Under the pieces are notes generated by a model, which was not told the origin of the DNA, made no database searches, and worked only from the letters and a program-made list of their open reading frames with translations. The position numbers and the translations under genes were made by a program. A DNA stretch of 64,000 nucleotides, taken from assembly GCA_001599815.1 (NCBI GenBank), contig BCIA01000001.1:3600934-3664933 (forward strand), given 5' to 3'. The DNA is from Furcasterigmium furcatum. Its lineage: Eukaryota > Ascomycota > Sordariomycetes > Glomerellales > Plectosphaerellaceae. Positions 39,876 through 50,872 of this stretch are shown here, piece after piece. Position 1 is the first letter of the stretch, and each line of letters starts with the position of its first letter.

Positions 39876-41286
39876 AGCGGATCCACGCTGTGGCTAGATG
39901 GTTTATAATATACAGACTTTATCACCCATGCCGGGCGGGCTCCAGAGATATGTAAATCAACCCCCCTCCTGGTTATCGGGGGACTACTGTAGGCTAGAAG
40001 CGGCTTTCGTACCCTCACAGGCGGGTCTCATGTAGATGCTATCTAGGTTGCCGTCAGGGGACTGATATTGCCGAACCCGTGGGTCACAGAGGGCCGACAT
40101 TGCCGGATTGGCAGCCGCTCGTGGTTCGAATTGACGATGTGAGAGGCCCCGGTCCAGGCTGACTTATTCCCCAAACGACTGCGCTCTGAAAACGTTCAGA
40201 GTATTTGTGTTTACTATTTAGTGTCATGCTATAGTGCTCGTCGCGCAGTCCGCAGAGCCGTGCCTGCTTTCTTAAGCAGGTTCGCACTCTGTGCCGGCGT
40301 CCGACAATCTGAATGGGGCGATCTGGCTAATGACGTAGGCACTGTATATTGCAAGGGTATCTCTAGCTTGTCTGCCTGTCCCTCTGTCCGATAAGCACTC
40401 AGGTGCCTCGCCTTCGACGACCCTAAAGTCGGCAATCTTTCCGCAGTTGACGAGTGTGTCACAGCTTCGCCGGCCACCGACGTCCTGTGGCTGCAGGAGA
40501 CCCAAGTTAAGTACTGGACGAGTGATGTCATCGTTTACTAAGTGAATGAGTGCCCAGTCGAGCAAGCGAGGTCGCTGGGTACCCCTGTTCACTTCTTTGG
40601 CGGCGTGGAACGCCAGCGCAAGGCTTGGCTAATCCGTCTAGATGGTACAGTCAGTCAAGTGCACATCTCGTCCCTGGCATATTTCGACTCCTCTTGCTGG
40701 GTTTCGTATTGATAGATGACGGGCTCTGTGACCCCGCACGGATCTATGCGAGTGAACAAGCGTCCAGCGCTTGTTCTCTCAGCGCTTGCGATTATCTTAC
40801 ATCAATATAGTGCGCATAAATGGCTTTCGGCAAGATCCGGCGAAGTAGATCCATAGATAGCCGAGTTCGCGGAATGATTGCGAGCAATACTGACGAACAA
40901 TATGCCCGCGACTTACGGTCGTTAACTCCACTTTCGCCTATCAGGATATTCTCGGCCGGAAGCTCCGTTTATATGCCGTACCTTGGGTCAGTCCTCCCAG
41001 TCATGGGGCGCCAGCGTCTATTGCTCGGCTATCTCTCAGATTGACCCATCCCAAGTAGGAAGGTCCTTGGCGATATCTGCACCCACCCGTATGCTGCTTG
41101 GGCCTTGGGGTAACGTCTGGGGTATTGAAGACATACCTAGCTTGCAGAGTAGAGGTCTAGAGGATAATATGGTACATGATGACGGGATTATTTAAACATC
41201 CTGCTCTCGCAGCATTCAATGATTTTTTGACCGTTGCCTCAAGCCCAGACATCTTCGTGACACGATTGTTTCTGAAATCTGAACAA
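39876..41286. other. Gene-poor stretch, 1.4 kb
   Basis: Lower in GC than its surroundings. The only longer open frame is reverse-strand, about 40272-40626 (reads '...LALAFHAAKEVNRG...RPRLLDWALIHLVNDD...'), preceded by a stop and ending in TAA-type codons. It looks protein-like but I cannot place it; possibly a gene remnant. The end holds the promoter of the M20 peptidase. Confidence 0.35.
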
Positions 41287-42974
41287 ATGGGGCTCCTCTT
41301 TGTTGGACTGATCGCTGCTGCCGCTGCTGCCCACGGCGCACGATGCTCTGACGCGGCGACGGTTTTCAATGGGATTGACTCCCGGGTGGACGAGCTCTCT
41401 GTTGTGAATCACGAGGTATTTATGTCTCATCCGGGCGTTGTGGCTTCGCATTCCTTTACTTACTCTCCAGATCTGGTCCAATCCCGAAATACGCTACGAA
41501 GAATTCCATGCCCATCAGGTCCTGACAGACTTCCTTGAGGACCAAGGCTTCGAAGTTACCCGCAGCGCGTACAACGTCAGCACCGCGTTCAGGGCTGAGT
41601 TCTCAAATGGCGACGGACTCACCGTGTCCTACAATGCCGAGTACGATTCCCTCGGTGAGATGGGACACGCTTGTGGCCACAACTTGATTGCTACGGCAAG
41701 TGTTGCCGCCGCGATTGGTGTCAAGGAGGCTCTTGAAAGGGGCAACCTCACCGGCAGAGTGGTGTAAGGCACCCAGAGTTGCAAGGCCAGCAACACAGCT
41801 GATCATCTCCTGCAGGATTCTTGGAACACCCGCCGAAGAAGGCGGTGGCGGTAAGGTTAAGATGCTCGATGCGGGCGCTTACGATGACCTCGACTTCAGC
41901 ATGATGGGACATCCGGGTGGCGGTGGTTGGACCTCCTTCCGCCGGACCCCCGCGGCCTGGGGTGGAAATGTTACCTTCCGCGGCGGTAGGTTCTTCCCAC
42001 CTTCTTGTGTTCTTCAACAGCGTCTCTGATATCCTCCACAGTGCCCTCTCACGCTGCTGCGGGTGCATCGGCTGGCCGTAACGCTCTCGATGGTTTTGTT
42101 GCCGCGTACAGCATGACTGGCATGTATCGCCAGCAGTTGATGAGCAATGACGTGATAAACCATGTCATCAAGGAGGACAGTCTGCTCACCAATGTCATTC
42201 CGGAACGCGCACACAGCCTTTGGGGAGTGCGGGCCCCGACTAGGTAATTGCTCCCATAGATGTCAACTTTATTCCTTTCCGAGGCTAACACCAAGACAAG
42301 AGGGCGCCGCGACACGCTCTTGAAGCAAGTTGAAAGGATCATCCAGGCGGGTGCTGAAGGTTCCAACACCACGGTCGAGATTGTTCCGTGAGTCAACGCC
42401 CCTCTTCCTCCGCCCAAAAAACGGAAGCATGGAGGAAGTCGTACATTTCTGACAAGGTATAGCACGCTGGACTACTGGGATCTTGTGCCTAACCGCGGCC
42501 TGGCCGAGACGTTTTATAAGAATCTCATGACCTACGCCAATCCTTCCGAAGCCGTAACCGACGGTAATAGGCCGTGGACGACCAACACGGTTGAATATGA
42601 AGTGGCCAACCCGAGATACGGCGGATCCACAGACCAGGTTTGTTTGGATACCTTCCTATCAGTCCCGACGCATCGCTAATACACTTAATAGGGCAACGTT
42701 TCGCACAAGATCCCAGCTATTCAAATCAACTTCCCCGTTTCCTTCAGTGGCATTGGTAACCACCAAGTAGGCTATCACGAGGTTGCAGGACGCGTGAGTA
42801 GAGACTTTGCATCGTTTGACGGCGGTATATCGGTGCTAACTTCCCTAGGAACTTTCCTTTAACCAGGCGGTCATCGCTGGCAAGATCCTCGCTATCAGTG
42901 GCGTCGACTTACTGCGTAACGCAACTCTGGCAGCTGCTGTGAAGGCCGAGTTTGCCAATGCCTCCAGCTCCTAG
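41287..42974 (+). CDS. Secreted M20-family peptidase/amidohydrolase (PM20D2-like), eight exons
   Basis: Exons 41287-41415, 41471-41763, 41816-41985, 42042-42243, 42301-42387, 42463-42637, 42692-42793 and 42849-42974 (427 aa). Every junction is GT/AG and in phase. A signal peptide is present (MGLLFVGLIAAAAAAHGARC). Family motifs: 'IWSNPEIRYEEFHAH', 'YNAEYDSLGEMGHACGHNLI' (metal-binding GHACGHN), 'VVILGTPAEEGGGGKVKM' (catalytic/metal Glu pair), 'VPSHAAAGASAGRNALDG', 'ERAHSLWGVRAPT', and a late 'GNHQVGYHEVAGR'. The family (PF01546/M20D) cleaves small peptides or N-acyl amino acids. With a signal peptide it probably acts in the secretory pathway or outside. Seven introns in 1.7 kb contrast with the single-exon neighbours. 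Confidence 0.88.
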
Positions 42975-44025
42975 TTATAAAGAGCGCCGCTGTCTCAACA
43001 AGTTCTCTATGCCAGACTCCAGCAACCTATACTTAGCTTAGGATCATCGCGAGGAACGATGGGGTAGATGTCGTAAGTAGGATTCCGACGCTAGAATCGA
43101 TGGGTATAAACATAGCCAATTGTCCTCCCGACAAGAATAAACCAGCCTATGTACCCAATTCCATCCTTTGCATGTGAAAGCTAACTGACGGTGTATCTAC
43201 CGGACCTAGCGGTTCTATATGGGAGCATACATAACAGCCTCGTCTGCTTCTAAGGATCTAATGGGAACTCTATCCTCTCCTGGAAGGAGAATTAGTCGGC
43301 CGCTCTCGACTCCGTCCGGAGAGAAGCGGGATGTGGGTCAGGCCTGTGCTGATGTCCGCTGCCGGTGGTGCATTTGGTTTGATGCTGACGTTCAGAGTAG
43401 TGCGCCCGTTGTTACGGGAGGTGTTGATCAGCCCCTGTCATGCTTGCAAGTGGAATCCTGCACCCGCAAGATGCTCGCGCGGTAGACGATGGGCCTGAAG
43501 TCTAGGCTGCGCAAAAGGCGTCACACTGGCTCGGGTGGCTGTCACCGCGGACGTTGGCCGTTCGGGTATCTAGATATTCGGGTCTGGATCCAGGTATCCA
43601 GAGGTCCAGATCCAGATATTCTGGTTCAGGGCTGGGGATCCAGGTGTCCGGCTGGGTTGGGTTTTGACATTGGAGTAATCAGATGTCGAGGATTGAAGCG
43701 GCAGATCCAGCTCAAGGGCACGGCAGCTGCGGCTGGCTGGGCCTGCTGGGCCTGTTGGATCTGCCGGGCTTGCTGGATTGCTCCTGCCTGCTGGATAGAA
43801 CTGGCTACCTATGCTGTTGGATTCAACTACCTGCTGCATGCCTACATGATGTTATGCTGCCACCAGGATATCTGGATAACAGGATAGCTACCACCATGTT
43901 CCTATCCTGTTGCGGCAGCTGTTTTCTAGGTACGACAATAGAAATACTACTTCAACTCCTTGCTCTCGTTCGGAAATGCCAAAAGAAAGTTAGGTTATCC
44001 CCACAGCACGCATCGAACAGTCTCT
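42975..44025. other. Intergenic with simple repeats
   Basis: Between the convergent peptidase and sugar-type transporter genes. 42975-43480 shows nothing clear; 43560-43830 is repetitive (separate entry). Confidence 0.45.
43560..43830. repeat. Degenerate GGATCC/CCAG and CTG-rich repeat tract
   Basis: 43563-43650 is built from short palindrome-like words (CTGGATCCAG, GATATTC...GATATTCTGG, CCAGATCCAG, GGGGATCCAGG). 43730-43800 is built from GCTGG/GCCTGCTGG/TTGGAT words with a rough 9-12 bp period. It looks like expanded simple sequence, not coding. Confidence 0.55.
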
Positions 44026-45699
44026 TCAGGCCGCCGCTCGGCCGCGCGTCTCATACGGCAGAACCAAAAACACCACACCAGCAACCACAAAGAGGGCGGC
44101 CGAGATCCAAACCGGCATATCGTTATCAATGCCGATGTACGCTGCCATCAAGGGGGCTGTAAGACCGCTCAGACGGTTGAATACCGCCACAAGTCCGTTG
44201 CCTGTCCCACGGATCGGAGCAGGGAAGAGCTCAGGGGTGTAAGAGTACAGAAGACCGTACACCAAGTTCTGGAAGAAGGCAATGGCGCAGGAGAACCCGA
44301 TGATGCCGGCCTCATTCGTCGCCCTCGTGAAGAGAAACAGGAAGACGCCAGTACCAATACAAGCCAGAGTACCGGTGCCCTTGCGGCCAACTCGCTTCAT
44401 ATCGACGGTGAGACCGCCAACAAGTGACGCTGGGATGCCGCAGACCGCCTGGATGGCGTAGTTCCGGTAGGTCTTCTCCAGGGAAGAAGAGCCCTGTTGC
44501 ACACCCTTGTTTTCAAGGTAAATTGGAATAAAGCTGTTGTAAAGCGGGTATGCCATGCCGATAGAGCACCAGAGAAAGATCATGAGGGTGGTGGACAAGG
44601 CCAGGCGTGGTGTTGAGAAGAGGGTGGCAAGCTTCTCGGGCTTGAACTTCTCAAGGCTCCGCTTCACGATGTTCCCGTGACTAGCGTTCGGGGCAGTGAC
44701 CTCCGATGGGTCGTCGATGCCGAGTTCCCTGTCCACAGCTTCGAAATGGGCGAGGGTGAGCCAGGTGGTGCCGCCGTTGCGCCCAGCGATCTGTTGGACG
44801 ACGTGGACCGCCTCGGCGTCCCTGCCCTTTCCGAGCAGGAACTTCGGCGTCTCGTAAATTCTGAACAGCAGTCTGAGCATAGTCATGACGAGAGTCAGAC
44901 CGCCGAATGCCCAGAACGTGTAGCGCCAGCCCATATTGTCGTGGTAGTTGCACTCGACCGCACTAGACTCGCAGGAGAAGTTGGCGATGAGGGGCCAGGC
45001 AATCAGCGCAGCAACCGCTTGGCCGAGGGACCAAAAGGCAGACTGCATTACCAGGAGATATTGATAATTCGCTGGGATGTATTCCAGGAAGATGGCGCTG
45101 TCGACGGGTTGGTTGCCTCCGGTGCCCAGACCCAGAAAGGCACAGAACGTCGCGATGGCTTCGAAGTTAGGACTGCCGGCACCAACCAGACCCGCAATGG
45201 CAGAGATGAGCAAAGTGACGTTAAAGGCCGTCCTCCGTCCAATGTAATCGGCTGTGATGGGCCAAAAGGATGATCCAACGACCAGACCGGCGTACTTGGC
45301 CACCGTGAGAAAGGCGATACGCTCGACTTTGAACTCGTTCCTGACAGGCGCGCTGATAATCGTGATGGCCTGCATCCAGAACTGCATCATGAGGGTTAGC
45401 AACGAAGTATTATTCCCAAAGAATATGTGCGGATGTCTTACGTTGTCCACGAACCAGCCGAAGCCTGTCATGGCATAGATCTTCCATTGGAAAGGACCCA
45501 TACCAATGTCCATAAGGGCTTGGTTCATGATGGCAATTTTCTTCTCATAGACAACGTTGCCTCCCATGGGAATTGCTGAGGTATCGATGCCATGGTACGT
45601 CGTGGTGTCAACATGGTCAAGCTTGCCATGCTGTTGAGAGTCCACGGTGGCCGTCTTCTCCAGGTCGGCGACCTTGACGTCTGCACCCGTGGTCGCCAT
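44026..45699 (-). CDS. MFS transporter, sugar porter/phosphate (SHS-SP)-like
   Basis: Exons 45699-45442 and 45381-44026 (537 aa). The frame is open throughout, but the 60-nt segment 45441-45382 begins GTAAGA, contains GCTAACC and ends GATGCAG, and its removal joins 'GWFVDN' to 'FWMQAITII', so it is an in-frame intron. The N-terminus 'MDIGMGPFQWKIYAMTGFGW' and 'VDN', then 'YAGLVVGSSFWPITADYIGRR' (motif A region: D-x-x-GRR), 'GLGTGGNQPVDSAIFLEYIP' and 'YTPELFPAPIRGTGNGLVAVFNRL' (PELFP..RG signature) mark a sugar-porter-like MFS protein of the fungal 'membrane transporter' type related to SvoP/YaaU. Twelve hydrophobic segments fit. Substrate unknown. Confidence 0.88.
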   Translation of the reverse strand: MATTGADVKVADLEKTATVDSQQHGKLDHVDTTTYHGIDTSAIPMGGNVVYEKKIAIMNQALMDIGMGPFQWKIYAMTGFGWFVDNVRHPHIFFGNNTSLLTLMMQFWMQAITIISAPVRNEFKVERIAFLTVAKYAGLVVGSSFWPITADYIGRRTAFNVTLLISAIAGLVGAGSPNFEAIATFCAFLGLGTGGNQPVDSAIFLEYIPANYQYLLVMQSAFWSLGQAVAALIAWPLIANFSCESSAVECNYHDNMGWRYTFWAFGGLTLVMTMLRLLFRIYETPKFLLGKGRDAEAVHVVQQIAGRNGGTTWLTLAHFEAVDRELGIDDPSEVTAPNASHGNIVKRSLEKFKPEKLATLFSTPRLALSTTLMIFLWCSIGMAYPLYNSFIPIYLENKGVQQGSSSLEKTYRNYAIQAVCGIPASLVGGLTVDMKRVGRKGTGTLACIGTGVFLFLFTRATNEAGIIGFSCAIAFFQNLVYGLLYSYTPELFPAPIRGTGNGLVAVFNRLSGLTAPLMAAYIGIDNDMPVWISAALFVVAGVVFLVLPYETRGRAAA

Positions 45700-46542
45700 C
45701 TCGCAACCTTGAGGGCTTGTTGTGAGGGAGGATCAAGTCAAATCAAGCTCGGGAAAAGTTCTCCCCGTCACAAGAGGAGTTGAAAATACAGCCCGAAGGA
45801 GACGTTGAAGATGTCAAAGCGATCAGGAGATGCGTGACCGAGAAGAGAGCGTGTCCTGGAACCGACAGAGAGGCAGGGGATCGCTGCCTCTTTATCATCA
45901 ACAGGAAGGCCCTGGGGGTTAACGATGCCAACCGCTCCAGGTTTGTCCCGAGATAAGAACCTTCGCTCGACTCTCGGCCTCCCCACAAAAAGCTGCCAGA
46001 CAATCTTTGGCACACCCGCACTAAGCACCCACCCTCGTGGTCGAACGCCACATTGTGTCTGCGATGCATCGGACGTAAATGCCCAATGAATGTTCGAGAA
46101 ATTGTAAGCGCGGTGGAGTTTAGTGATATTCTGCTTGAGTTATTATGACCATTCCCGAGCGAACGACGCCTGATTCAGTCTGGGGCCCCGGATGAGATGA
46201 CTCTGGGGCTCTCCACCGTCCATTCTTCCCCGGATCTCGGTTCTCCAAAGGCGCTGGACAAGAGGGCCAGGAAGGGAGCTCCTCGTGTGTTTGCGTGGCG
46301 ACAGAGCGCAATAAATATACCAAATGCGGTAAGGCGGGTTGGAGATGCTGGCTTGGTGTTGAGGCTAGATAGAGGTTGTGATGCGGGGATGGAGGGCAAG
46401 GAGGTGGGGACGGACCCGGCTCCGCGACCCAGCTTGAAGTCGAAAACTCATCCGTGGATATGGCCGTTCGGTTCAGCTAACTGTATTCGGTATTATTTTG
46501 GAACGACAGACTTCGTGAAGTCGATGAGCCTTTGAAAAGCCT

Positions 46543-46666
46543 CTGGTTTAGCAAGAAGGCATCTAGATTCTTTGAAGCCGGGAGAGATGGTAACTGAATT
46601 TATTGAAGTCGAGAGGGAGCTTATTTCGATTTTCTCATGTCAAGAGAGAGGTCATCTCGATTTTCT
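46543..46666 (-). repeat. 31-bp tandem-repeat element, copy 2 (four units, inverted)
   Basis: On the reverse strand, four units of exactly 31 bp at 46666-46636, 46635-46605, 46604-46574 and 46573-46543, the first two beginning AGAAAATCGA. The first unit matches copy 3 almost perfectly over AGAAAATCGAGATGACCTCT. Orientation is opposite to copies 1 and 3. Confidence 0.78.
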
Positions 46667-47262
46667 TGAGGTTTGATCTGAAGTCTGGTCAACGTTGTAG
46701 TACGTCAGAGGGCAGCGATCTCTCTCCGACCCCCCTTGACCCTACCTAGCCCAGGTTGGCTCCAGACGCTATCAGGTGGGGATGGTGCCTGGGCTGGCGA
46801 CGGTTGACCGATGCACGGCGCATCGAATGCCCCAAAAACGGTTTGGCTTGGACATGGATACCCACCAGGGTGCCTCCGGATCAAGGCCAGTTCGAACCTG
46901 GATGCACATCTGCCGGGCCGCCACCGAACCAACGGGTCTTGATCTGCCCGATAGGCGCCTCAAATTACCTTCTTGCATCTAGCATGTGCCCTTGGAACTT
47001 CAGACATTTCGCATTAAATGTAGAAACTGGAGTAAATAGGGACGACTCCGGGGATCAGGGACACCGAAGCGGCGAATTCTAGACTCTGCCCGAGGCTATG
47101 GCGGACTAATATGGAAGCTTTTGGTCGAGGCCGGAGGGGAGGACGATGGCCGATCAAGACAGAGACAAAATCCCCAGAGTTTGATACTTCCGGCGTTCCG
47201 AATAACCGATTTGGGATTCCTAAGTTCGCATCATCGGCTTTCCTGTGGGAAGACATCTGGTT

Positions 47263-47268
47263 TATAAA
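47263..47268 (+). promoter_or_regulatory. TATA box of 2OG dioxygenase gene
   Basis: TATAAA within GGTTTATAAAAGCC, 130 bp upstream of the ATG at 47398, followed by a C/T-rich leader. Confidence 0.5.
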
Positions 47269-47397
47269 AGCCATACTGCTGGTGACCCCATGGGGAACAT
47301 CTGGCCAACGTCATCACAGACTAACCGCCTTATCTCTTTCTATCTACTCTGAAGAAATCTTCCACCTCTTTTGAACATCAAATCCTGCCTCTTCGCC

Positions 47398-48570
47398 ATG
47401 GCTCCCGCTGCTGTTGTCGATACCGCGCCCGTTTCGACGGGCAGGTTCGAGCCCACCCAGGCTCCTCTCAAGGGCAGCGTCAAGTTCGACGCCTCTAAGC
47501 ACCTGGCCTTCTCTCCTCCCGCCAAAACCCTCACCATGCAGGATCTGGCTTTGGAGCCCACAGAGCTCTCTCCCATTGCCACCACCGAGCCCTTCCCCTT
47601 CATGTCTCACGAGGCTGTCCTCGCACACCGCCGCGAGATCTTCAGCAAGCCTGTTATGGACAACTGCCTCTTCCACACTCGGCCTGGCTCAGTTCAGCTG
47701 CGTGGTATGGCGCCTAGATATGCCCCGTTCATTCATGAGTTCTGGCACTCCCCCGAAGTCCTGAAGATCATCAGCGAGCAGGCCGGAGTGGAGCTCGTGC
47801 CTGTGATGGACTACGAGATCAGCCACACAAACGTCCAGCTCGGCCCCGGGGGTCTGGACGCTGTCCGCAACACTCCTGTGGAGCCCCCTGAGGCCACGCC
47901 CGAAGCCATTGCTCGCTTCGAATCCGAAAGGCCCAAGACGCGTGCCGTCACAGACCAGTCCAAGCCCATCATCGAGTGGCACAAGGACTCGCACCCCTGG
48001 GTTTGCGTCGTCATGCTGTCCGATGCTCGCTCCATGGTCGGCGGCGAGACCGAGCTCATGAAGGGAGACGGCACCACGCTCAAAGTCAGGGGCCCTACGA
48101 TGGTAAGTCATTGTCCTCTCTGACATCCCACACAACGAACTGACCATGGTTCTCCCTGGCAGGGCTGCGCAACTCTTCTCCAGGGGCGTTACATCACCCA
48201 TACTGCCGCCCCTTGTGAAAACATGCCCGAAAGAGTGACCATCGTTACCTCCTTCCGACCGAAGAACCCTGTTCTCGTCGACGAGACCACCAATGTCAAC
48301 ATCCGGAACAAGTCGCATCTCACTGAGCTCTACTATCAGTGGTCGACGTACCGCCTGGATGTCATCGCCCAGCGCGCTCAGATTGCGGCTGATGCGCTGA
48401 GGGAACGATATGCCAGGAATGTTGCTGAGTCGGACTCTGAGGGCAAGCCGGGCTGCTGCAGGGTGGAAACAGTCAATGTGGACGAAGTCAGGAAGTGGTC
48501 CGAGGAGATGATCAAGTACATCAACGAGACCATGCACGAGATGAGGCCGCTGGGTCCGGATGGGAGGTAA
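47398..48570 (+). CDS. Fe(II)/2-oxoglutarate-dependent dioxygenase
   Basis: Exons 47398-48102 and 48163-48570 (370 aa). Intron GTAAGTC...CTGGCAG. The facial triad is visible: His195 and Asp197 in 'IIEWHKDSHPWVCVVMLSD' and His248 in 'LLQGRYITHTAAPC', followed by a likely 2-oxoglutarate-binding Arg in 'MPERVTIVTSFRP'. Preceding 'GGETELMKGDG' matches the strand between the two halves of the barrel. The C-terminal 80 residues are helical and charged. This family is widespread in plant-associated ascomycetes, usually with unknown substrate. It is convergent with a Zn2Cys6 gene (191 bp between stops). A PTS or signal peptide is not seen. Confidence 0.82.
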
Positions 48571-48761
48571 TATGTCGCTTGCGAAGAATGGATCACAATT
48601 ATCATAGATCCTAGGCTATTTTGTACCGGTATTCTAGTCTCCCCTTTCTGTCTGAATCGCATTGTCAGCCACTCGTGCAATAGTCCGTGTGAAAACTGTC
48701 GTGAAGCCTTTGAACCGGTTCGTCTGCGTACGAGAAGGTTCACTATAAACGAAACCGGGTA

Positions 48762-50590
48762 TCATCCACACAAGACATTCTCCTCCTCGTCCAGATCGCC
48801 GCCGCCTGCGTCTCGTGACATCCACACTTTCACCAACTGCTCCCTCACAGTACTGTACAACCTGATTTTGAATCTCTTTTCGAGATCCATCAGCCTCCCC
48901 AGAACGTATTGCCGCTCCTCCATCCCCACGAGCTCTTTGGCTACGATTCCGATGGGCCACAGAACGCAGCTCTCCCAAGGAGAGCCCTCCGGAAGGAGTC
49001 GGAGCAGCTCGACTCCCCATGTGGGCAGATTACCCATCGTAGCAAGAGCATGTCCCACGACATTGAGGTCCGGCCAACCAGCCTTAGCTTCTGCTGAGTG
49101 TACCGCGCATTGTCTCCGGTAGATGGTCGTCGCAACCCGGTAGAGCTCCGATATGATCTTCTCGTCGCCGAACTCGGCGGGGTTCGTAAAGCTCCCAAGA
49201 CTGGCCCGCAGAGGATCCAATACGAAGAAGGGATCTGCAGTCGGCAGCCGCTGTTGGGGTTCGTGGTCAGTAGGCTGGGAGGTTGTGCGGCGAACAAGAG
49301 CGAAGCTCGGGAACCAGTCGAACCTCCCATCCCAGGCGGCGATGTCCTCGTCGGTCACTGATAGGTCCCCGGCGCTGCATCTGGCCACGATACCAGGCAA
49401 ACTGAAGCGCCGAGTGTCCGGCTGAGCGTCCAGGGTATCTGCTTGCGTCACGCCGCTCATGTTGGGAGTGAAATGCGCCGCTAAGGATTCCACCATCGCG
49501 TTGTCCCCGTAGTAGAAATTGGATAAAGTCGGAGTATGACTTGATGTCGACCGTACAAGGTCATTGTATAAGAACAAACTGGACAGAAACCGCAGCGTTT
49601 CCGACCATGGTCTTGTCTGTGCGTAAGAGGGACCGGCGTTGTCTGGTTGTGACGGCCCGGGAAGGTCGAGTGATGTTAACGAAAGCAAAGTCCGCGTCGG
49701 GAAGAGAGCCGCGAAGAACTGCAGATGAGGTGTTGCTGCGCCCTGGTCGCCGCCGCTCAACTTCTCGTACAAGAGTAGCAAAACGCAAGTGGCGAGGAGA
49801 GGGACGAAATTGTCCATGGCGGCAGCGCTCCCACCCTCGATGAACGGGGCGTTGTGGCAGGCATCGACCTGGGCCTGCAGCGACATCAAGGCGCCTCCGG
49901 GTCCGCTGCGGGAACTGTCGGCGCCCGCTACAGCGGCCAGAAGGTCCATGGAGCCCTGAATAGCGCTGTGTCGAAGCTGAAGCATGGGCCGCTCCATCTG
50001 GAACGATCCGTTCTCCCAGAGCTGCACGCCGCTCAAGGCAAGAAGAGAGTCGAGGACAACCCGGTTCCGCGTAGCTAGGGGGAGAAGAACGCTGAGAAAG
50101 GGATTGTCGGGTTCTGCGAAGGTCGGATAAGTCCGTGAAAATCGTTGGACGTAGTGATCGAGCAGCCTCCACTCCGGCTCCCCGAGCTCGTATGGCCAGT
50201 CTGATACGCGTCGCAACAGCGTAAACGGCGACGTGGCGTTGCTCACTGTCATCGCCGCGCTCGTCGCTGGACTTGCATGCGTTGCCACGGAGTCATCGTC
50301 AGGGAACGCCGGCATGTTGCTCCTGGGCGCTGGGCCTCTTCGGCTCATCCCAGCCCTTCTGCCATCGTCTTCCCAGACAAGCCTCGTGCCCGTCTCGCAA
50401 GACAGACCTAACCTACGGCAATTGCCGCACGGTCGGCCTCCCCCGTCGCACTTCTTCCTTCTGATGCCCGTTGTCAGCACCTCCGTGGCAGCTGCTGCAA
50501 GGACTCTATGCAGAAGACTTACCTTCTCTTGCAGGTCCAACACCCATCTCTGGACCGCCGGATGGCGGTTGGCCGCTTCGGTGATGGCAT
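48762..50590 (-). CDS. Zn(II)2Cys6 transcription factor with fungal-specific TF domain
   Basis: Exons 50590-50523 and 50460-48762 (588 aa). The tiny first exon encodes 'MPSPKRPTAIRRSRDG' and 'CWTCKR'. Splicing (GTAAGTC...CATCAG) joins it to 'RRKKCDGGGRPCGNC', completing C-(2)-C-(6)-C-(6)-C-(2)-C-(6)-C. Reading the second exon alone loses the first two cysteines, so this exon matters. The body has 'PYELGEPEWRLLDHYVQRFSRTYPTF', 'FLSVLLPLATRNRVVLDSLLALSG' and later 'LFLYNDLVRSTS', matching the fungal TF family of PF11951 type. It is convergent with the 2OG dioxygenase. A segment of its first exon and upstream DNA recurs as a relic at 54937-54992. Confidence 0.88.
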
Positions 50591-50701
50591 ACTGAGGGGT
50601 TGAGCCCCCCGTTTCTTGGGGTGTACAGGGCAGTGTCTTGCTCGAATCAGGGGACGGAGGCATGCCTGTCGGATATAACGCCGGCCTATACTAGTAGCAT
50701 C

Positions 50702-50786
50702 CCTTATCAGGCTAGCAGCACTCACTGTAGAAAGTGGCCAGGCAGGCTGTGTAAATATCGGCAACTTGGCGCATCTAGTCCCTGTG
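50702..50786 (+). repeat. Dispersed segment R2, copy A
   Basis: Matches 57797-57869 closely (CCTTATCAGGCTAGNAGCAC, CACTGTAGA, GGCTGTGT.AATAT, CATCTAGTCCCTGTG), with 12-16 extra bases near its end. Confidence 0.7.
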
Positions 50787-50872
50787 TGAGTGCCACCCTC
50801 CAGGGTCGCAGGAAGGGTGGCCGCCCACGGAACGGAAGGCCACGCCGACCAACGGGCGTCAAGTCGAGCCTA

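Larger units (their letters stand above)
45700..47397. other. Divergent intergenic region, 1.7 kb, with repeat element
   Basis: Holds promoters of the reverse transporter and the forward dioxygenase. Copy 2 of the 31-bp repeat element is at 46543-46666. Between 46740 and 46980 both strands have chance open frames. TATA-like box near 47263. Confidence 0.5.

Noticed and set aside
46885..46905. tRNA-like TTCGAACC near 46.89 kb
   Set aside because: CCAGTTCGAACCTGG is a near-perfect palindrome and resembles a T arm, but no acceptor, D or anticodon arm fits around it.
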